Shown: positions 8,869 through 20,752, counted from the first letter of the stretch. The stretch is DNA of 64,000 bases from Theobroma cacao (GCF_000208745.1 NC_030852.1:13689969-13753968), one strand, 5' to 3'. The notes: a model not told the origin generated them from the sequence alone. Translations and numbers: made by a program.

Positions 8869-11800
8869 CAAAGAGACTCGTGGGGATGAAAAAGCTGCTA
8901 TTGCTGAGAAGAATGAAAGCTCAGATGAAGTACTGTTCATGGTGCAGGAAGCAGGGAGAGCAGCAAAGAAGAATGTGTGGCTAATAGATAGTGCTTGTTC
9001 TAACCATTTAACAGGTGACATAGAACAGTTCACAACGATCAACAGAAGCTATAGAGCTAGAGTTGAGATTGGTGATGGATCATTCATGAAAATCTTAGGC
9101 ATAAGAACAGTTGCTGTGGAGACTCAGGATGGTAACAAGTACATTCCTGATGTTTATTTTGTTCCTGATGCAAGTCAGAATCTGTTGAGTGTAGGGCAGC
9201 TGACTGAAAACCACTATGCACTCTTGTTCAAAGATAAATTCTGCACTATCTTTGATCCTAAGGGCAAGGAAATGTTGACAGTGGAGATGAGGAATAAGTG
9301 TTATCCCATTGATTGGAAACTTATAGATCAAAGGGCTTTCCTCAGTGTAGTGCCAGACTCTGAGTTGTGGCATAGGAGGTTAGGGCACATCAACTATAAT
9401 TCTCTACAAGATATGGCAACTAAAGAACTAGTAGAGGATTTGCCTAAGATTACAAGACCTGATATGGTTTGTAGTATCTGTCAGTATGGCAAGCAGTGTA
9501 GATTGCCTTTTCCTAAGGAGAGAAAGTGGAAAGTAACTGGAAAGCTTCAACTGATTCATACAAACATTGAAGGTCCTATGAAGACTAGTTCACTTGGGGG
9601 CAGTAAGTACTATCTGCTGTTCATTGATGATTGGACTAGGTTCTGCTGGATTTACTTTCTTAAAGTCAAATCAGAAGCTCTTAGCAACTTTATGAAGTTC
9701 AGAAACACTGTTGAGAATCAAGTTGAGTCTACCATTAAGAATTTGAGAAGTGACAATGGTACAGAATTTACCTCAGCTGAATTTGAAGGTTTTCTATCCA
9801 AGCTAGGAGTTATGCATCAATTAACAGTTACATATTCTCCTCAGTAGAATGGAATCGCAGAGAGGAAGAATAGAATTCTCATGAAAATGGCCAGATGTTT
9901 ATTATTTCAAAAGAATTTGCCTAAGATATTTTGGACAGAAGCTGTTAACACAGCTAATTACATTCTGAACAGAAGTCAGACTAGAACTTTGCATCAGAAG
10001 ACTCTTTTTGAATGTTGGTTAGATAGAAAGCCCTCTGTATCACACTTGAAGGTATTTGGTTCTATCTGCTATGTAAAAGTGCCAGATGAAAGAAGATCCA
10101 AGCTAGATGAGAAGAGTATAGTTACTATTCTGATTGGGTACAGTGATACTATTAAAGGATACAAATTGTATAATGTGGTGAGTAAGAATGTGATGTTTAG
10201 CAGAGATGTAAAATGTGATGAGAATTCAACTTGGAATTAGGACAAAGATATAATTGAAGGTCTTGGTAACTTGAATCAGTCTACTGATCTAGTGGAAGGT
10301 AAGTCTGATGATGAGGAAGTTATTGAGGATGAGTCTTTGGCTGTTAGAGGGACTAAAACTCTTCAGGATATATACAGCAGATGCAATGTATCAATTGCAG
10401 ATCCTGTTAGCTATAATGAGGCAAGTGCAGATGCGAATTGAAGGAAAGCAATGGATGCTGAGTTGAACATGATCGAGAAGAATGGAACTTGGTGTTTAGA
10501 AGATAGACCAAGTGATCATCCAGTTATTGGAGTTAAATGGATTTACAGAACCAAACTAAATCCTGATGGTTCTGTAAACAAATTTAAAGCCAAATTGGTG
10601 GTAAAGGGTTATGCACAGAGTTATGGAACAGACTACTTTGAGACTTTTGCTCTTGTGGCTCGCCATGACACTATAAGATTGCTAGCTGCTCTAGTTGCAA
10701 GAGAAGGATGAAGGATCAATCACCTGGATGTGAAATATGCTTTTCTTAATGGAATTTTAGCTAAAGATATTCATATAGAGCAGCCTGAAGGCTATGTGAA
10801 GCAAGGAGCTGAAGGAAAAGTTTGTAAGCTTATTAAAGCTTTATATGGTTTAAAACAGACACCTAGAGCTTGGTATGAAAGGTTAGATAATTATCTTAGA
10901 GCTCAAGGCTTAATCAGAAGCATGACAGAACTTACTCTTTATGTGAAGAAGTCTGATGACTCAGTGATGCTTATAGTAGCTGTTTATGTGGATGATCTTC
11001 TGTTAACAGGGTCAGATAAAGCATACTTAGAGAAATTCAAAACTCAGATTATGTCTGAATTTGAAATGATTGATTTTAGGCTCATGAGATACTTCCTTGG
11101 TATGGAAATTATTCAAACTGATGAGCTGATCATGATTCACCAAACTAAGTATGCCAGAGATTTGCTAAGGAAGTTTAAGATGGAGTCTTGTAAACCAGTT
11201 TATACACCATTAGCTATGGGGGATAAATTGATTAAAGATGATGGAGCAGATGAGGCCAATGGTCTAGTCTATAAAAGTATAATAGGGTCACTACTGTATC
11301 TAGCAACTACAAAGCCTAACATCATGTTTTCAACTAGCTTGTTGTCGAGGTTCATGTAGTCACCATATGAAATTCACTTCAAAGCAGCTAAAACGGTGTT
11401 GAGATACATCAAAGGTACGGTGAACTATGGAATCAAGTACAGTAGGTTTGACAGTGGTGAACTTCAAGGATATACAGATAGTGACTGGGCAGGGTCACTT
11501 GATGATTCAAAGAGCACTAGGGGATTTTGTTTTTCATTTTGCAGTGGTATGTTTTCCTGGAACTCGAAAAAGCAAGAAGTGGTAGCTCAATCCTCAGTTG
11601 AGGCTGAGTACATTGCTATTTCAGCTGCTGCAAATCATATCCAGTGGCTCAGGAAGATATTAGTTGATTTGGGATTTCCTCAAACTAAGGGCACAGTGCT
11701 TAAGGTTGACAACAAATCAACCATAGCTATTGCAAAAAACCCTGTTCAGTATGGTCGAACCAAGCACATCAGGGTTAAATTTCATGCTCTTAGAGAGGCA

Positions 11801-12037
11801 GTAAAAGACAATGAAATTGAGATTCATTACTGTCCAACTGATCAACAATTTGCTGACATTCTGACTAAAGGTTTATGTAGAGACAGATTTGAATTCTTGA
11901 GGACTTGTTTAGGTGTTTACCAGATCTGTGATCAAGGGGGTCTGTTGGAAGATGATCACATTTCTGAAAATTCAAGGAACAAACTTGGCAGGAAGAGTCA
12001 GAGGCTGAAGAATGAAGAAGAAGAAGAAAAGGGATGA
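8869..12037 (+). pseudogene. Copia C pol: protease, integrase, RT, RNase H
   Basis: One frame from 8843 to 12037 encodes the pol polyprotein. The protease has VWLIDSACSNHLTG (DSA; the usual third residue is Gly). The HHCC site is HRRLGHINYNS with CSICQYGKQC. In the integrase the first catalytic Asp appears changed (HTNIEGPM; the family has HTD), while LRSDNGTEF and NGIAERKN are kept. RT begins AMDAELNMIEKNGTW, includes GVKWIYRTK and LNGILAKDIHIEQPEGY, and has an intact VAVYVDDLLLTGSD. RNase H has YTDSDWAGS, SSVEAEYIA and the tail DNKSTIAIAKNP, RTKHIRVKFH and FADILTKGL. Stops at 9845, 10238, 10439, 10709 and 11357 replace Gln or Trp codons by single C-to-T or G-to-A changes. It is a recently inactivated gene. 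Confidence 0.9.
11934..11942 (+). other. Copia C polypurine tract
   Basis: AAGGGGG followed by TC lies immediately before the 3' LTR. This is the expected plus-strand primer of reverse transcription. Confidence 0.8.
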
Positions 12038-12479
12038 GCAGTACGGTATCGTTTTCTCACTTTAGCAGCCAATACGCCAAGCTTTGTGTCGTTTCATTTA
12101 TGTTTATTTTCTGTTTGTGTAATACGACTTTAGCATATGTCGTTTTTGATTTTATTGTGTTAAACACAGTTTGAGCGTGTCGTTTTTTATGTCTGCTGGT
12201 TGTTACGCCAGCTATTTTCTTTCCTACCTGTAGCCGTTGCCTGGCACTGAAACCAAGACATGGATTTCAGTGCACACCCAACCGATTTCATTTCTCTTTC
12301 TTTGAGACTCTCTACGGTTACTAATTTGTTGGTTGTTTCTTGTTAAATTGCTCAATATAAAAGAAAAAGATGATGTGTGTGAGACTCTGTTTTGGCTAAC
12401 CCATTTTGTTTTCCAAATTTTTACTCTGTTCTTCCTATTTTCTTGCTCATTCACTGGAAATCCTCTAGAAACTTCAACA
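11943..12479 (+). repeat. Copia C 3' LTR (537 bp)
   Basis: Matches the 5' LTR from TGTTGG to CAACA with scattered substitutions and a few small indels, for example an extra purine block near 12030 and a shorter AT segment near 12357. It is followed at once by the right GGCTT duplication. Confidence 0.93.
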
Positions 12480-12484
12480 GGCTT
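12480..12484. repeat. Target-site duplication GGCTT, right copy
   Basis: Identical to 7317-7321; it proves a single insertion event of copia C. Confidence 0.9.
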
Positions 12485-14427
12485 TGACAGAAAAAACAAC
12501 TGTGGAAATGTGGTATGGGCATAAACCAAATGTTTCACACTTTAAAACTTTTAGTGTTATGTGTTATGTAAAGATTCTTGATGAAAAGAAATCAAAATTA
12601 GATCTTAAGTTAGTTTTGGGGATCCTTATTAGTTATAGTGATGTTTCTAAAGGGTATAGGATTTATGATGTAAAGGCAAAAAAAATTTTCATCAATAAGG
12701 ATGTCAGATTTGGTGAAGGGCGGTTTTGAAATTAGAATAGTAACTCTGCTAAAGCTTGTGAAGATGTGTTTGCTGGAGCTGATAAGCAAGGTGATGATGA
12801 GGTTGAATCAGTTGATTTGGAGGATGAGAGACTTGTACAAGGTCATTAAATGACATCTATAACAGGTGTAGTCTTGCTATGACAGATCCTACAAGTTTTG
12901 TAGAGACTCAAGCTAATGAGAAATGGAGAGTTGCAACAGATGTAGAAATTCTGATGATTTTAAAGATTGAGACATGGGAGTTTGTTGATAGACCAAGTAA
13001 TCAGAATGTGATTAGTGTTAAATCGGTATATAGAGCAGAGCTAAATCCTGATGGTTTAGTTAATAAATACAAAGCAAGATTGCTCGTGAAAAGGTATACT
13101 CAAACTTATGGTATTTACTTTTCTGACACATTTGCTCCTATTGTGATTCATGGTAGAATTAGGTTGATAATTGCTCTAACAACAAGAGAGGATTGGAAAA
13201 TAATCCATTTGGAAGTGAAATCAAGATTTCTTAATGGAATATTGAAAGAGGACATTTATATCACTCAGCTTGAAGGGTATGAAGTGCAGGAGTCAGAACC
13301 AAGGTGTGCAAGCTTGTAAAAGCTTTATATGGTCTTAAATAGGCTCTTAGAGCTTGGTATGAGCGGATTGATGATCATATCAGAAGTCAGGGGTTTTAAA
13401 AGAGCATCATTGAACCAATTTGATATGCTAAAGGCTTAGATGACTCAATTAAACTGATAGTAGCTATTTATGTGGATGATTTACTAGTGACTGGACCAGA
13501 TATTGAGTGTTTGCAACAATTCAAGACTCAGATGCTAACTGTATTTGAGATGACAAATTTAGGATTATTGTCTTATTTTCTTGGCATGGAAGTGAAACAA
13601 AGTACTAGACAAATTATTTTGCATCAGTCTAAATATGCTAAGGATTTACTAAAGAAGTTTCCTCTGGATACTAGTAAACCTATTACTATTCATATGATAG
13701 TAAGATGTAAACTTAGTAAGAATGATGGCTCAAAAGATGCAATCGATCTTACTTTTAGAAGTATAATTGGTTCCTTGTTGTATTTATTTGCAACAAGGCT
13801 AGATATTATGCTTGCTACATGTCTTTTGTCTAGATTTATGCAAAATCCTTCACTGAAAGCATTTTAAAGTTGAAAAAAGAGTTCTAAGGTATGTGAGAGG
13901 GACAATAGATTTTGGAGTCAAATATGTGAAGAGAGATAGTAATGAACTTCAAGGCTTTAGTGATACTAACTGGGTAGGATTTGTTGATGATTCAAAGAGT
14001 ACCAGTGCTTTCTGTTTTTCCTTGGGGAGTGTTGTTTTCTAATGGAACTTGAAAAGGCAAGAGATTGTTGCTCAGTCTTCAGTTGAAATTAAATATATTG
14101 CTACAGTTGCAAGAACAAATCATGTTCAATGGCTGAGAATAATTTTGTTAGATCTAGGTTTTGTGCAAAGCAAAAGTACTATTCTCCTTATGGATAATTA
14201 GTCTGCTATTGCCATCACTCGAAATCCAGTTCATCATGGACACACCAAACACATTAGAGTAAAATATCATGCTTTGAGAGATACAGTCAAAGATAATGAA
14301 GTGGAGCTAAGGTATTGTCACACAGAGAATCGTCTGGCAGATATTTTCAGTAAGGTGCTTAGCAGAAAGAGGTTTGAAATGTTAAGATCTCCTTTGGGAG
14401 TTCATCAAATAATTAACCATTGGGGTG
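12485..14427 (+). pseudogene. Copia B integrase C-terminus, RT and RNase H (degenerate)
   Basis: Continuation of the outer element after the insertion. The integrase C-terminal region reads WYGHKPNVSHFKTFSVMCYV and GYRIYDVKAKKIF. After a linker with stops, RT begins at 12879 (WRVATDVEILMI, then SVYRAELNPDG and NKYKARLLVKRYTQTYG). It resumes after frame breaks with IYVDDLLVTGPD at about 13470 (YVDD intact) and LSYFLGMEV. RNase H is in pieces up to about 14410, with SSVEIKYIAT-, HTKHIRVKYH- and LADIFSKVLS-like motifs. At least six stops or frameshifts are present. It ends about 25 bp before the LTR, in PLGVHQI, a position matching GVYQI of copia C. Confidence 0.85.
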
Positions 14428-16080
14428 TGTTGAAGAATGGTCAAAAACTGGTAAAGTCGAGTAGAAAATTTTGTAGTCGAGTAGCAATTTGTGTAATCGA
14501 TTAGTTGAAAGCTTGAGGATCGAGTAGTTGAAGTTCAAGTGTCAATATGCTTGATTTTCCTATCGTTTTAGTTTTTCTTCTTTGTTTTAGTAAGACATTT
14601 AAATGTTGTGTCGTGTTATCTTCTTTTATTGTTTGTAGTGGTAACTAAATGTTACCGTTTAGTTCATCTTTGTCAAATTAGTTTGTTAATTGTTGGAAAG
14701 CACAATGTTCAATGCACAGCTTACAGCGTTCTTCCAACATTTCAAGAGTTCATTTCTTTTGATGCTACACTTAAGCATTTTTAGTTTGTTATCATGTATT
14801 TTGATATAAATAAAAACTTAAATGAATAAAAGAATAAGTGTTGAAAGCTTGAGGATTGAGCTGAAAAGCTTAAGGATCGAGTAGTTGAAGTTCAAGTGTC
14901 AATACGCTTGGTTCTCCTGTCGTTTTAGTTTTTCTTCTTTGTTTTAGTAAAACGTTTAAATGCTGTGTCGTTTTATCATATTCTATTGTTTGTATTGGTA
15001 ACTAAACATTACCATTTAGTTCATCTTTATCAAATTAGTTTGTTAACCATTAGAGAGCACAGTGTTCAATGCACATCTTACAATGTTTTTCCAACATTTC
15101 AAGAGTTCATTTCTTAGGATGCTACACCTCAGCATTTTCAATTGTTTATCATGTATTGTTGATATAAATGCCAGCTTAAATGAATACAAGTCTGAGTGTT
15201 GAAAGCTTGAGGATTGAGTTGAAAAGCTTAAGGATCGAGTAGTTGAAGTTCAAGTGTCAATACGCTTGGTGCTCCTGTCGTTTTAGTTTTTCTTCTTTGT
15301 TTTAGTAAAACGTTTAAATGCTGTGTCGTTTTATCATTTTCTATTGTTTGTATTGGTAACTAAACATTAACATTTAGTTCATCTTTGTCAATTAGTTTGT
15401 TAACCATTGGAGAGCACAGTGTTCAATGCACATCTTACAGTGTTTTTCCGTCTTTCGATGCTACACCTACGCATTTTCAATTTGTTATCATGTATTTTTG
15501 ATATAAATACCAGCTTAAATGAATACAAGTCTGAGTGTTGAAAGCTTGAGGATTGAGTTGAAAAGCTTAAGGATCGAGTTGAAAGCTTGAGGATCGAGTG
15601 GTTGAGGTTCAAGTGTCAATACACTTGGTTCTCATATTGTTTTAGTTTTTCCTCTTTGTTTTAGTAGAACGTTTAAATGCTGTGTCGTTTCATTTGTATT
15701 GTTTGCATTGGTAACTAAACGTTATCGTTTAGTTCATCTTTGTCAAATTAGTTTGCTAACCGTTGGAAAGCACACTGTTCAATGCATAGCTTATGGTGTT
15801 TTTCCAACATTTCAGGAGTTAATTTCTTTCGAGGCTACATCTAAGCATTTTCAGTTTGTTATCATGTATTTTGAAATAAATGAATATAAGTGTGAGTTTT
15901 TCCCCTAAATTTTTGAATTTTGAACTTTTCCCCTATTTCTTCGTTTTTCTCTCGAATTCCAGAAAGCTTATATTCTCTGGGTTCTGTTTCTTTTCTTCGT
16001 TGCGTTGGTCTTGGTTGTTTCTTTATTTGTTCTATTCTTTCAATGAACGTAAGTCAAGTTTAGGATCTTGTGACAAAAAA
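14428..16080 (+). repeat. Copia B 3' LTR, expanded by internal tandem repeats
   Basis: Starts TGTTGAAGAATGG just after a G-rich tract (TTGGGGTG). The end is placed only approximately, in the pyrimidine-rich leader-like DNA up to about 16080. At about 1.65 kb it is three times the LTR length of copia C, mainly because of the four-unit array at 14504-15895. Small ORFs on either strand here (15400-16083) have no recognisable product. Confidence 0.6.
14504..15895 (+). repeat. Four-unit tandem array (336-358-bp units) inside the LTR
   Basis: Units begin at 14504, 14840, 15198 and 15537, each with GTTGAAAGCTTGAGGAT. Every unit holds a GTCGTTTTAGTTTTTCTTC-type block (degenerate in unit 4), a palindromic block with arms AACTAAA(CG)/(CG)TTTAGTT, a TTCAATGCACA block and a TTATCATGTATT block. 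Units 1 to 3 end in GATATAAAT, a TATA-like element; unit 4 has the degenerate GAAATAAAT. Unit 4 also repeats a short GAAAGCTTGAGGATCGAG segment within itself. The whole promoter-like part of the LTR has been amplified in tandem. Confidence 0.85.
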
Positions 16081-17607
16081 TAGGTTCACGTAGATGGTCT
16101 ATCATATCTAAATAAAACAATTGATGGAGACTGCTCCTTATGTCAAATGGTTGATATTTAGGGCTTACCTATTATGACACTGCTAAAGAAGAAGTAAGAA
16201 TGACACAGTTTCAAGAGTATAGAATCTTAACTAGGTATCTTGTTAGTTGGTTGGCTTTTTGGTTTTAAGAGTAAGATAGAGTTTTGGATGACATTAAAAT
16301 AAAATATTTTAATAAAATAAAATAATACAACTGGTTCTATAAAATAAAATAATACAGGAATGTGTTCTCTTGTTGAAGAACACATGTGTCCCATTAAAAT
16401 AAAATATTTTGTTCAAAGTTTTGGATGACATTAGAAAACCAAGAGCTGTTAAGGGATTGTTTTCACAATAATACAACCTCCCCTGGATTTATACCTCCCC
16501 AATTGGAAATAAATAAATCAATATATATATATATCCTTATTTTATTTTCTGATTTCTCTTTCTCTATATTTTATGATATAAACTAGCTAGCATCCTCATG
16601 ACAAAACGTGCAATACGTCTTGAGAATAATGTTGACAATTGAAGTTTAAAAAATAAAATTAAAAATTTCATGAATGAAATTTAATTACTATTTGAATCAA
16701 AAGGAAAGTTTGCAAGAAATTAAGAAAATACGTTTGATTTGAAGGGTTGGAAAGGCGATGGTTGTAATATGAGGAGAAATTAGTTTAAATCAACACCAAA
16801 TTTCCAAAGGGAAACCACAAAAAACGAAGGTGTCGTTTGGTATTGTTTACGTTTTTTATTTTCTGTTCTCATATTCAGTTTATTATTAAAATAGTAATTA
16901 AAAAGTATATTTGATAACATGTTTTTGTTTTAAATTTTTCAAAAAGAAAAACCCAAAATTTTCAAAATTATTGAAAGTAAGAATTCTTTATTGCATTAAT
17001 TTAGAAATAATGTTTCCGTTTTTGACATTGTTCATAAGTAGGTAACAGTGTCCATATATGAAAAAAAAAATAATATTCACGTATATTTTTAATAAAAATT
17101 ACTGCAAACTAATCAATAAAGTTAAAATAATATTGAATCTAATATAAAATATTATTAAATTGAAAATAATTAATAAAATATTAAATACTTCAAATTAGAC
17201 AAGTAATTATATTAGAATATAAAAATTTCACATATATAATAATGAATATAATTTAAATAAATATAATTTATTTATATTATATGTTTTATGTCATATAATA
17301 TAATTTAAGATTATATAATAATTGACATTTTTAATTAATTTAATATTTAATATGAAATAAAGTAATAATATCTATTGCTATATATAAAAGTAGCTCCCAG
17401 ATTGTGATTTTTTTTTTTTGTTCTCTATTTTCTTAGTTTCATACTATTGTGGTTCCAGTGGTTCCATATTGGTTCTTACTTTTTCTTCCTTTGTTAATTA
17501 TCTTTTGAGATTGACAAGTTATGATACTTGAGGTTTTTTTCTTCTTTTTTTCTCTTTTTGTTAGTATTGTCAAATATTTTTACAGTTATTGAAACAGTGA
17601 TAGAATG
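16081..17607. other. AT-rich intergenic DNA
   Basis: No gene recognised. Contains two copies of GTTTTGGATGACATTA (near 16274 and 16418) around AATAAAATA-rich DNA. From about 16830 there is a low-complexity stretch starting GTGTCGTTTGGTATTG, a wording common in small plant DNA transposons, but no terminal repeats could be paired. Confidence 0.4.
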
Positions 17608-17792
17608 TTTTTTTTTTTTTTTTTGAAAGTTTAAGTTCCCTTAGAGAACAAAGGAAACAGGGAGAGGATCCTTGCTTTACAAAAGAAAACTTTAAGATCT
17701 TTACACCACATGTTGGTAAGGGACTTCCAAGCTTCAATATACAAAAATCTATATCACTTATTCACAATTACAAAAAATCATAGACCCCTAGC

Positions 17793-18640
17793 TTAAAACT
17801 TCAGGTGACACAAGCCACATGCTATACAAACAATCAGACAAAACCAGTTTCCACACATCTGCATCCCAACATTCAAAACAAGAGACCACAGAGCAGAAAG
17901 GAAGAATTTCATTAAAACACAACAAGAGCCATCACTAAGCATTTTTGAATATCTCCCAGTGGACACACAAAGCCATTTTGAACATGGAACAATACAAATC
18001 CAACAACCCATCTCACCTTGAAACTAAACCAAAGGAATACCTTTAATGTCGGATCTGTGCCAAAGGAATCTTGTCAACACTTGGCAAGGGCAGGCATTCC
18101 TTTATCCATTCGTTTGGATCATAGATCTCATTCTTGAAGAGCATTGACCAACAGCAAATAGAAGGTCCAACCGCTATTCCCACAATCTTAGAAAAAGCTC
18201 TACTAAACAAAAAATCCCTGAAGCATAATCTCAACTTACAAAACATCCAAGCAACAAGGTAGAACATTGGTAAAATCAGTTTCCCTACCAACTCCATTCT
18301 TGGCTAGCTCATTAGCGAATTGATTAGCACTCCTAAATGTATGTTGCACCTTCCATTCTTTTACTTTTCTTTTAAGACTTTCAATTCTTAGAATCATTAA
18401 ACGGTACTACCACGGTGTTGTGTCTGGTGAGGATACCCACTTAATTGCATTCATAGAGTCGCTTTCGACCATAAAGGCATAAGTCTCGACCCACTTGGAA
18501 GTTCAACAAAATTTGCATCACCCACGTCAATAAATTTTGAGAAAGTAACTTTGACCTCTCCATTTTCATTCCTCATCACACCCTTAATGTCGGCATCAGT
18601 CGGGCACCCTCTCATTGCACCATTCACATTAAACTTCATC
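17793..18640 (-). pseudogene. LINE A RNase H domain and 3' UTR
   Basis: The minus strand reads KFNVNGAMRGCPTDADIKGV and RNENGEV at the start of an RVT_3-type RNase H domain, as in the C-terminus of plant L1 ORF2. The rest of the domain is disrupted: the segment at 18297-18043 gives PLPSVDKIPLAQIRH-like C-terminal text in another frame. The catalytic pattern cannot be followed to the end. The ORF at 17793-18011 looks like 3' UTR. Confidence 0.65.
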
Positions 18641-18977
18641 CATCCAAAATTTGGTGGCCTCCACTCTACATTATTTTGGTTTTCTTCACTTTCTTAGGAG
18701 TCCTTGCTTTTATTGGAAATCGAATAATGTCCATTGTGGTGTCACACATATTCGGTCACTTAGCTTTTGCTTGGCTTGCTACTCTTATTTTAACCAGCAC
18801 CATCGCTTGGTTAACATCCCACTGTTTACCATTAAATAAAATCTTGTTGCAGATTGACCACATAGTCCACACCATTGCAAAAAAAGGCCATATCCCATAT
18901 ATTTTTGTCACTTTCTGTTAAATGAATATTATGCCATTCCATGAAACAAGATGTAGTTTCACCTAAGAAGCTCTAAG

Positions 18978-20620
18978 TCACATTCCATATACTACACCAG
19001 ATTTCCCATAATCTCCATGACTTTTTACAAAGAAAAGATGCCAAATAGTTTTGCACCTCACATTGCACAAAACACAAACACCATTGTTTCTACTCAGCAT
19101 ACCCCTCTTGCCAAGCTCACTTTTAATGATAATTTTTCCTAAAAGTAATTGCCACACAAAAACATCAACTTTGTGAGGTACTAGATTCCTCCACACTAAC
19201 TTCCACACACTCTCACTATCCCTAACATCCCTTAAAACCAGTATACAAAAAGAACTAATAGAATAACATCCATTAGTGTCCCTTTCCCAAACAAGCCTAT
19301 CACTAAAGCTATCAATGATAGGACAGCCTTTGAGCACTTCAACCATTTGGTTCCATTGTCCCATTTCCCATCTGAACACCTTTCTTCGTAATTCCACTTC
19401 CCATACCCATTCATTCTCAATCCACTCCCTAAACTCCCTAACTTTACCTTTTTTTTAATTGCTAGAGCAAACACTCTTGGAAGTCTAGTTCTAAAGATGC
19501 CTCCCTCAAACAACTCATTCCCCTAAAAGGATAAAGTTTTCCCATTTCCTACAAAAACTCCTAAGTTAGATTTAACCTCCAAGCAATATTTGTTAGTCAG
19601 GCATATGGGATTGATGATATTTCACCAAATGGCATAACAATTTCTACTGGTGCCAACCGTCAGAATGAGAGTACTAGGGTCAGCTTTAATCTACCCATCA
19701 TTGATCTCCCTTCACAAGCTACCCGTGCCATTACCATACCTCTATAGCCACTTATTATGAAGAGACCTATTTTTGAGCTTAAGATAGATTAAATTGATAC
19801 CACTATACTCCTTGTAATTATAGACTCCTTTCCACTCAATTAAATGCCTTCGATTTTTCTACCCCCCTCTGCACCACATAAACCTCCATTGAATTTTCTC
19901 TAGTTCATTAATCACTCTTTGTGATAATTGGAAAATTGACATGAAGTTTAATGGCAGACTCACAAAAATAGACCTTAACAATGTTGCACAACCTCTAGAG
20001 GAAAGCAATTTAGATTTCCAACTCGCAAACATAGCCTCAAATCTTTCCGAGACTGGTTTCCATGTTTGGATCCTATTAGGATTGGCTCTAAGGGGTAGGC
20101 CCAAGTAAGTCGTGGGAAACCATCCAACATTGCACTTAATATTTTCAGCCCATAAGGTTATCACACCAATGTCAACCCCTATACCAAACAAGTTACTCTT
20201 TTGGAAATTAATCTTTAAACCCGACACAAGTTGAAAACACCTCAAAACTCTCATAATATTAACAATGTCCTCAAGTCAAGCCCTACAGAACCACATACTG
20301 CAGGTGCGAACTAAGTGTCTCTCCAAGCCCATTAATATCCCCTTGAACATCTCAAATTCCTCTGCTCTTCCCATAAAAATACTAAGTGCTTCCATGATCA
20401 TATTAAATAAAAACGAGGACAAAGGGTACCCCTATCGAAGGTCGCTATAAAGTTGGATTTGTGTCGTAGGTGATCCATTCACTAGGACTACCATTGAAAT
20501 CGATGAGATACACACCATAATTTAACCTCTCCACTTCTAGCCAAAGCCCATATTTCCCATTATTAAATCTAAAAAATCCCAACAGACACTATCATTTGCT
20601 TTTCCGAAATCAACCTTTAG
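18978..20620 (-). pseudogene. LINE A reverse transcriptase C-half and zinc-ribbon (zf-RVT)
   Basis: The minus strand runs from KVDFGKANDSVCWDFLD near 20612, through VNGSPTTQIQL, to FQLVSGLKINFQKSNLFGIG, GWFPTTYLGLPL and ASWKSKLLSSRGCATLLRS, typical of L1-type RT thumb and connection. It ends in a zf-RVT block: ERDTNGCYSISSF, SVWKLVWRN.VPHKVDVFVW, CVLCN and TIWHLFF. Near 20290 the family expects HLQ followed by FADDT; here HLQ is followed directly by YVVL, so the catalytic FADDT block seems deleted. Several stops and frame changes are present. Confidence 0.82.
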
Positions 20621-20625
20621 AGTAG
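20621..20625. repeat. Target-site duplication AGTAG, left copy
   Basis: AGTAG adjoins the TGTAGACACT end of the solo LTR; the identical copy is at 23945-23949. Confidence 0.88.
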
Positions 20626-20724
20626 TGTAGACACTAAAAATCATAAACAAAAAATGAATTAAAAATAAAAATAATAAAAATTAAAAAATAAAGAAATAAT
20701 GAAAAAGGGTGGAGAGAGGTACGA

Positions 20725-20752
20725 CTGGCAGGGTGCGGACGCACCCTGCCAG
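20725..20752. repeat. Perfect GC-rich hairpin in solo LTR 1
   Basis: Arms CTGGCAGGGTGCG and CGCACCCTGCCAG (13 bp each) around a 2-base loop. A second hairpin with 11-bp arms (ACCCTGCCAGA/TCTGGCAGGGT) lies at about 20764-20800. Both are close to the 3' end of the LTR on its sense (minus) strand. Confidence 0.9.

Larger units (their letters stand above)
7322..12479 (+). mobile_element. Copia C (nested, structurally complete Ty1/copia, 5158 bp)
   Basis: A full-length element with LTRs starting TGTTGGAAGATGATC and ending CTTCAACA, a primer-binding site, gag-pol, a polypurine tract and perfect GGCTT target duplications. By my by-eye alignment the two LTRs differ at about 20 to 25 positions over about 535 bp plus a few small indels, roughly 4%, so this is a fairly recent insertion. 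The coding region keeps a consistent frame apart from one 2-bp deletion near 8866, but it has nine stops; the element is non-autonomous today. It sits inside copia B of the same lineage. Confidence 0.93.
5336..16080 (+). mobile_element. Copia B (outer, 5'-truncated Ty1/copia carrying a nested copia)
   Basis: A degenerate Ty1/copia element reading gag, protease, integrase, RT, RNase H and 3' LTR. The interval 7322-12479 is a separate younger element (copia C) inserted in its integrase. Removing C and one GGCTT copy joins the two halves in register: MVYTKAL on the left and LTEKTTVEMWYGHKPNVS on the right. No 5' LTR or primer-binding site is found, so the left end is truncated near the gag start. 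The right end is approximate, because no paired LTR is available to define it. It belongs to the same lineage as C, judged by matching gag and zinc-knuckle layout. Confidence 0.85.

Noticed and set aside
14504..15895. Regular direct repeats that could suggest a CRISPR-like or satellite array
   Set aside because: Units of about 340 bp with TATA-like ends, inside an LTR of a eukaryotic element; no short repeat/spacer pattern.
16830..17040. GTGTCGTTTGGTATTG stretch as a MITE
   Set aside because: No paired terminal inverted repeats or target duplication could be found.
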